From the NCBI GenBank assembly GCA_030625285.1, contig DAOURC010000046.1:1-6041 (forward strand): DNA of 6,041 bases, written 5' to 3'. The number at the start of each line of letters is the position of its first letter. Position 1 is the first letter of the stretch. The position numbers and the translations under genes were made by a program. This stretch comes from Eubacteriales bacterium. GTDB lineage: Bacteria > Bacillota > Clostridia > Peptostreptococcales > Acidaminobacteraceae. Shown piece after piece: positions 5,741 to 6,041 of this stretch. The notes beneath the pieces are model-generated. The model did not search any database, was not told the DNA's origin, and was given only the letters and a program-made list of their open reading frames with translations.

Positions 5741-6041
5741 ATGAAATTTAAAAAATGGTTGTCTATTGTTTTAACGATAGCAATGATAATGTCATCATTC
5801 AGTTTCGTAATAGCTGAAGAAACTGAAGGAATGCCTACTGAGGTAGGTGCGGATCTTGAAAACAATTTTGATTCTCAATACTTTTTAGATTATTCAAAAG
5901 ATTTAAGAAAAGTCGAAAGACCAAATTTAGAGAACGTAGTTATATCAGATCAAAAATTTGATGATAACAAAGTGAAGTATCAACCTGAAGATGAAGTAAG
6001 ATTCATCGTCGAGGTAGTAGGTACTCCACTAGTAAAAAAAG
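5741..6041 (+). CDS. Secreted protein N-terminus, probable S8 (subtilisin-like) protease precursor, cut by the window
   Basis: One hundred codons are visible and the frame is open at the right edge. The start MKFKKWLS, a hydrophobic core and the end FVIA before EETEG form a clear signal peptide with cleavage likely after Ala25. The mature start is acidic and rich in Asp and Glu. Near residues 80-100 the run YQPEDEVRFIVEVVGTPLVK resembles the first strand of the propeptide found in large clostridial S8 peptidases, where a pattern like DEVRVIVELEG is common. No catalytic motif is in the window, so the protease call rests on that short segment and on the nearby PrcB-like gene. Another cell-surface protein with a similar N-terminus is possible. 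A perfect SD supports the start. Confidence 0.65.
   Translation, partial: MKFKKWLSIVLTIAMIMSSFSFVIAEETEGMPTEVGADLENNFDSQYFLDYSKDLRKVERPNLENVVISDQKFDDNKVKYQPEDEVRFIVEVVGTPLVKK

Overview
The window looks like the chromosome of a low-GC Gram-positive bacterium, probably an anaerobe of the Clostridia/Tissierellia type. The evidence is AT-rich DNA with strong Shine-Dalgarno (SD) sequences, SigA-like promoters, a DUF1836 regulator (a Firmicutes family), SLH cell-wall-anchoring repeats and large secreted proteins. I cannot name the genus. No tRNA, rRNA, CRISPR array or insertion sequence is visible.

Left part (1-1225). A truncated hemolysin III/TrhA membrane protein gene (minus strand) is divergent from a small MerR-like DUF1836 regulator (plus strand). 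The 141-bp gap holds two face-to-face promoters. Two near-identical 17-bp palindromes lie in it, one in the regulator's own -35/-10 spacer and one just after the trhA start point. This reads as a compact self-regulated switch. A 13-bp hairpin terminator closes the regulator gene and also faces the leftward operon.

Middle part (1250-5180, minus strand). An operon begins with an extended -10 promoter and encodes a secreted SLH protein with a PrcB-like C-terminal domain. Thirty bases later comes a large O-antigen ligase/polymerase-like (Wzy_C) membrane protein with a TPR tail. The membrane protein stops at a TAG codon after 809 residues, but the same frame stays open for 173 more codons and encodes a second beta-sandwich domain resembling one before the TAG. 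No start codon with an SD serves this tail. The gene is therefore either recently broken by a nonsense mutation or decoded through the amber codon (suppression or pyrrolysine). This is the most notable point in the window.

Right part (5180-6041). About 600 bp without a gene holds AT-rich inverted repeats and an unusual purine-rich SD-like tract. It precedes the start of a secreted protein that looks like the signal peptide and propeptide of a subtilisin-type protease, cut by the window edge. A PrcB-like protein divergent from a possible subtilase recalls the PrcB-PrcA-PrtP (dentilisin) complex of Treponema. Together with the glycan-ligase-like protein, the region suggests cell-surface/S-layer assembly.
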